This document shows, piece after piece, positions 61,484-64,000 of a stretch of DNA of 64,000 nt; position 1 is the first letter of the stretch; every line of letters begins with the position of its first letter. Origin of the DNA: Arthrobacter luteolus NBRC 107841 (lineage in GTDB: Bacteria > Actinomycetota > Actinomycetes > Actinomycetales > Micrococcaceae); contig NZ_BCQM01000002.1 in NCBI RefSeq assembly GCF_001552075.1, forward strand, positions 310,001 to 374,000, read 5' to 3'. The notes under the pieces were generated by a model. The model made no database searches, had not been told where the DNA came from, and was given only the letters and a program-made list of their open reading frames with translations. The position numbers and the translations under genes are program-made.

Positions 61484-62374
61484 ATGTATAAGTTCCTCCT
61501 GTCCAGCCGCTGGCTCGGCTGGTTGGCCCTCGTCTGCGCGCTGGCGGCGGTCTGTGCGTACCTGGGCACCTGGCAGCTGGAGCGCCGGGATGCCATCCGA
61601 GAGGACATCGGCTGGGTGGAAACCAATTATTCGGCCGATCCCGTTCCCTTCGAGGAAGCGGCCGGGTACTTCCAGGAATTCGATCCCTCGGCCGAGTGGC
61701 TGCCGGTGGAGCTGACCGGGACCTATGACACCGCCAATCAGCGCATCGTCCGTAACCGTCCGCTGAACGGACGGCCCGGCTACGAGGTGCTGGTACCGCT
61801 GAAGCTTGCGGACGGGACCGCCGTCGTTATCAACCGCGGCTGGCTGCCCATCGGCGACAACGAAGCCGGCTGGCCGGACGAGATTCCCGGGGCACCGGCA
61901 GGAGAAGTGACTGTGACCGCCCGCCTCAAGCCCGCGGAGCCCACCCTGCTGCGCGGGGCGCCCGCCGGCCAGCTGGCGTCCATCGACCTCACTGAATACG
62001 AACGCCAGGCCGGATATCCGCTGCAGACCGCCGCGTACGGCCTGATGGACACCGAAGATCCCGCCCCCGAAACCCGTCCGGAGGCCGCGCCGAAACCGTC
62101 CGTGGATGAAGGGCCGCACCTTTCCTACGCCCTGCAGTGGTACGCGTTCGGGCTGCTCTTTTTCGTGGGGCTGGGCTATGCCGCCCGCCAGGAAGCCTGG
62201 AACCGGATCGAATCCGGCGAGGATGAAGAGTGGGATGAGGAGGACTGGGAGGACGACGGCGGGGTCACGCATTCCGCCGCACCGGCACCCAGGCGCACGC
62301 GCCCGGTCCGGAAACGCCGGAACCCGACCGGCGAGGAAGAGGAAGACGCGATCCTCGACGCCCAGGGAATGTAG
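61484..62374 (+). CDS. SURF1 family protein (cytochrome oxidase assembly)
   Basis: 296 residues. It has an N-terminal membrane helix (WLGWLALVCALAAVCAYLGTWQLERR), the periplasmic domain with VELTGTYDTANQRIVRNRPLNGRPGYEVLVPL and GWLPIGDNE, and a second helix (HLSYALQWYAFGLLFFVGLGYAARQE). The C-terminal cytosolic tail of about 70 residues is acidic then basic. SURF1/Shy1 proteins help assemble heme a into aa3-type cytochrome oxidase. It is the last gene of the three-gene operon and ends 81 bp before the shared terminator. Confidence 0.93.
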   Translation: MYKFLLSSRWLGWLALVCALAAVCAYLGTWQLERRDAIREDIGWVETNYSADPVPFEEAAGYFQEFDPSAEWLPVELTGTYDTANQRIVRNRPLNGRPGYEVLVPLKLADGTAVVINRGWLPIGDNEAGWPDEIPGAPAGEVTVTARLKPAEPTLLRGAPAGQLASIDLTEYERQAGYPLQTAAYGLMDTEDPAPETRPEAAPKPSVDEGPHLSYALQWYAFGLLFFVGLGYAARQEAWNRIESGEDEEWDEEDWEDDGGVTHSAAPAPRRTRPVRKRRNPTGEEEEDAILDAQGM

Positions 62375-62455
62375 TCCACCGGAGGGGTTCCAGCCTGTGA
62401 AGCTGACTCTCCGTTAGACGGCAGAGAGGTTCAGAGGGCAGAGGACTTAAGAGGA

Positions 62456-62495
62456 CAGAGGCCGCCGTGTTCCGATAGGAACGCGGCGGCCTCTG
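62456..62495. terminator. Bidirectional terminator, SURF1 / ABC-F
   Basis: 18-bp stem (62456-62473 with 62478-62495) with one G-T wobble and a GATA loop, between convergent genes. Purine-rich repeats (GGCAGAG-, GAGGAC-) precede it. Confidence 0.85.
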
Positions 62496-62545
62496 CCGTA
62501 CCGGACCTGCTCCGGCGTGGCCGGTTTCCCGCCCGGTGGCCGTTG

Positions 62546-64000
62546 CTAGGCCAAGGTCACCAGGTCCAGGTAGTCCTCGTTCCAGTGGTCTTCGTCGCCG
62601 TCCGGCAGCAGCACCACCCGTTCCGGGTTCAGGGCCGAGACGGCACCCTCATCGTGGCTGACCATCACCACCGCGCCGGAGTAGTTGCTCAGTGCACCCA
62701 GGATCTCCGCGCGGGAGGCGGGGTCCAGGTTGTTCGTCGGCTCGTCCAGGAGCAGGACGTTGGCGGAGGACGCCACGATCGTAGCCAGCGCCAGGCGGGT
62801 CTTTTCACCGCCGGAGAGCACGCCTGCGGGCTTGTCCACGTCGTCACCGCTGAACATGAAGGAGCCCAGCACGCTGCGGACCTCGGCGTCATCCATGTCC
62901 GGCGCCGAGGAACGCATGTTCTCCAGCACGGAGCGCTCGGTATCCAGGGTTTCGTGCTCCTGGGCGTAGTAGCCAACCTTCAGGCCGTGCCCCGGAATGA
63001 TCCGGCCGGTGTCCGGCTTGTCCACTCCGGCGAGCATCCGCAGAAGCGTCGTTTTGCCGGCACCGTTCAGGCCCAGAATGACTACCTTGGAACCACGGTC
63101 GATGGCCAGATCCACATCAGTGAAGATCTCCAGCGATCCATAGCTCTTGCTGAGTCCCTCCGCCATCATGGGCGTTTTGCCGCACGGCGCCGGATCCGGG
63201 AAACGAAGGGCGGCAACGCGGTCCGAGGCACGGACGGCGTCGAGCCCGCTCATCAGCCGGTCAACACGCTTGAGCATGCTCTGCGCAGCGGAGGCTCCCG
63301 AAGCGCGGGCCTTCATCTTGTTGGCCTGGGCCAGCAGAACGCCGGCCTTCTTCTCGGTGTTGGCACGTTCACGCTTGCGGGCGCGCTCATCGGTCTCACG
63401 CTGGATCTTGTAGCGCTTCCAGTCCATGTTGTAGATGTCGATGGTGGCGCGGTTGGCGTCCAGGCTGAACACCTTGTTGACCGTTGCTTCCAGCAGCTCC
63501 GTGTCGTGGCTGATAACGATCAGTCCGCCGGTGTGGTTCTTCAGGAACTCACGCAGCCACGCGATGGAATCCGCGTCGAGGTGGTTGGTCGGTTCGTCCA
63601 GGAGCATGGTCTCGGCGTCGGAGTAGAGGATCCGGGCCAGCTCCACGCGGCGCCGCTGGCCGCCGGAAAGCGTCTTCAGCGGCTGGTTCAGCAGCCGGTC
63701 CGGAAGGGCCAGGTTGGCGCAGATGGTTGCTGCTTCAGATTCCGCAGCGTAGCCGCCGGCAGCAAGGAACTCTGCCTCAAGCCGGTCGTAGCGGTTCATC
63801 GCCTTCTGCGAGACCTTCGGATCATCGCTGGCCATTTCGTCCTGGCACTTCTTGAGCTGTGCCACGACGATGTCCAGTCCGCGGGCGGAGAGGATGCGGT
63901 CACGGCCGAGCTGCTCCATGTCCGGGGTCCGCGGATCCTGCGGAAGGTAGCCGATGTCTCCGGTGCGCTTGATGTGTCCGTTGGCGGGAAGCGCCTCGCC
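62546..64000 (-). CDS. ABC-F family ATP-binding protein, N-terminus beyond the edge
   Basis: The reading frame is open to the right window edge, giving 484 visible residues; the first Walker A lies outside. Visible are NBD1 signature LSGGQRRRVELARIL and Walker B MLLDEPTNHLDADS, the linker with coiled-coil basic helices (RERANTEKKAGVLLAQANKMKARA), and NBD2 with GLNGAGKTT, LSGGEKTRLALATI and LLLDEPTNNLDPAS. Tandem NBDs without membrane domains define ABC-F, which act on ribosomes (translation factors or antibiotic protection). Which subgroup cannot be told here. Confidence 0.92.
   Translation of the reverse strand, partial: GEALPANGHIKRTGDIGYLPQDPRTPDMEQLGRDRILSARGLDIVVAQLKKCQDEMASDDPKVSQKAMNRYDRLEAEFLAAGGYAAESEAATICANLALPDRLLNQPLKTLSGGQRRRVELARILYSDAETMLLDEPTNHLDADSIAWLREFLKNHTGGLIVISHDTELLEATVNKVFSLDANRATIDIYNMDWKRYKIQRETDERARKRERANTEKKAGVLLAQANKMKARASGASAAQSMLKRVDRLMSGLDAVRASDRVAALRFPDPAPCGKTPMMAEGLSKSYGSLEIFTDVDLAIDRGSKVVILGLNGAGKTTLLRMLAGVDKPDTGRIIPGHGLKVGYYAQEHETLDTERSVLENMRSSAPDMDDAEVRSVLGSFMFSGDDVDKPAGVLSGGEKTRLALATIVASSANVLLLDEPTNNLDPASRAEILGALSNYSGAVVMVSHDEGAVSALNPERVVLLPDGDEDHWNEDYLDLVTLA

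Noticed and set aside
1-64000. Mobile elements, prophage, CRISPR-Cas, toxin-antitoxin or restriction systems
   Set aside because: I looked for transposases, integrases, terminal inverted repeats, repeat-spacer arrays and defence gene motifs and found none; composition and gene order look like stable chromosome.

Overview
The window comes from a high-GC actinobacterium, most likely Arthrobacter or a close relative in the Micrococcaceae. The basis is: a complete Pup-proteasome locus, mycothiol biosynthesis (mshC), RbpA, a HelY-type helicase, and pafB and pafC fused into one reading frame (a fusion known from Arthrobacter). All genes look intact. I see no insertion sequences, phage genes, CRISPR arrays or rRNA. 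The only RNA gene found is tRNA-Leu(GAG).

Region 1 (1-25.4 kb) is conserved actinobacterial backbone whose gene content resembles the M. tuberculosis Rv2050-Rv2136 interval. It begins with the end of an SPFH protein, rbpA (with a SigR/SigH-like promoter) and convergent ppm1. A long minus-strand block follows: amidohydrolase, helY, tatC-tatA, pafBC, two FKBP prolyl isomerases, then pafA, prcA, prcB, pup, dop, arc/mpa and trmI. This encodes tagging (PafA, Dop), unfolding (ARC/Mpa) and degradation (PrcAB) of pupylated proteins, with PafBC as DNA-damage regulator. An M50 protease, a HAD phosphatase, a PAC2 protein, mshC and uppP complete the region.

Region 2 (25.4-33.7 kb) is mixed metabolism: small conserved proteins, an acyl-CoA dehydrogenase, an M20 peptidase, tRNA-Leu, a CNNM/CorC membrane protein, an APC permease overlapping a universal stress protein, and kynureninase.

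Region 3 (33.7-40.2 kb) is the most striking part. A TetR regulator and an acyl-CoA-oxidase-type enzyme diverge from a thiolase, a FabG4-type reductase and a MaoC hydratase, around a perfect 27-bp palindrome. Together they could form a complete beta-oxidation cycle through (3R)-hydroxyacyl-CoA, formally like the eukaryotic peroxisomal route. The locus parallels htdX-fabG4-fadA2-fadE5 of mycobacteria.

Region 4 (40.3-54.6 kb) has divergent glgA/glgC, an odd SDR with a zinc ribbon and no canonical catalytic tyrosine, a SPCA-like P-type ATPase, a YeiH-type transporter, a polytopic membrane protein, pepN, a cupin, a circularly permuted lipoate ligase and ribosomal protein L31 type B.

Region 5 (54.6-64 kb) carries a lipoprotein, a TrmH-family methyltransferase, a TauE-type exporter, an ABC ATPase divergent from serB, two SDRs including fabG, a DUF3099/zinc-site protein/SURF1 operon and the start of an ABC-F ATPase that runs off the edge. 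Several operons end in strong perfect-stem terminators, many shared by convergent genes.
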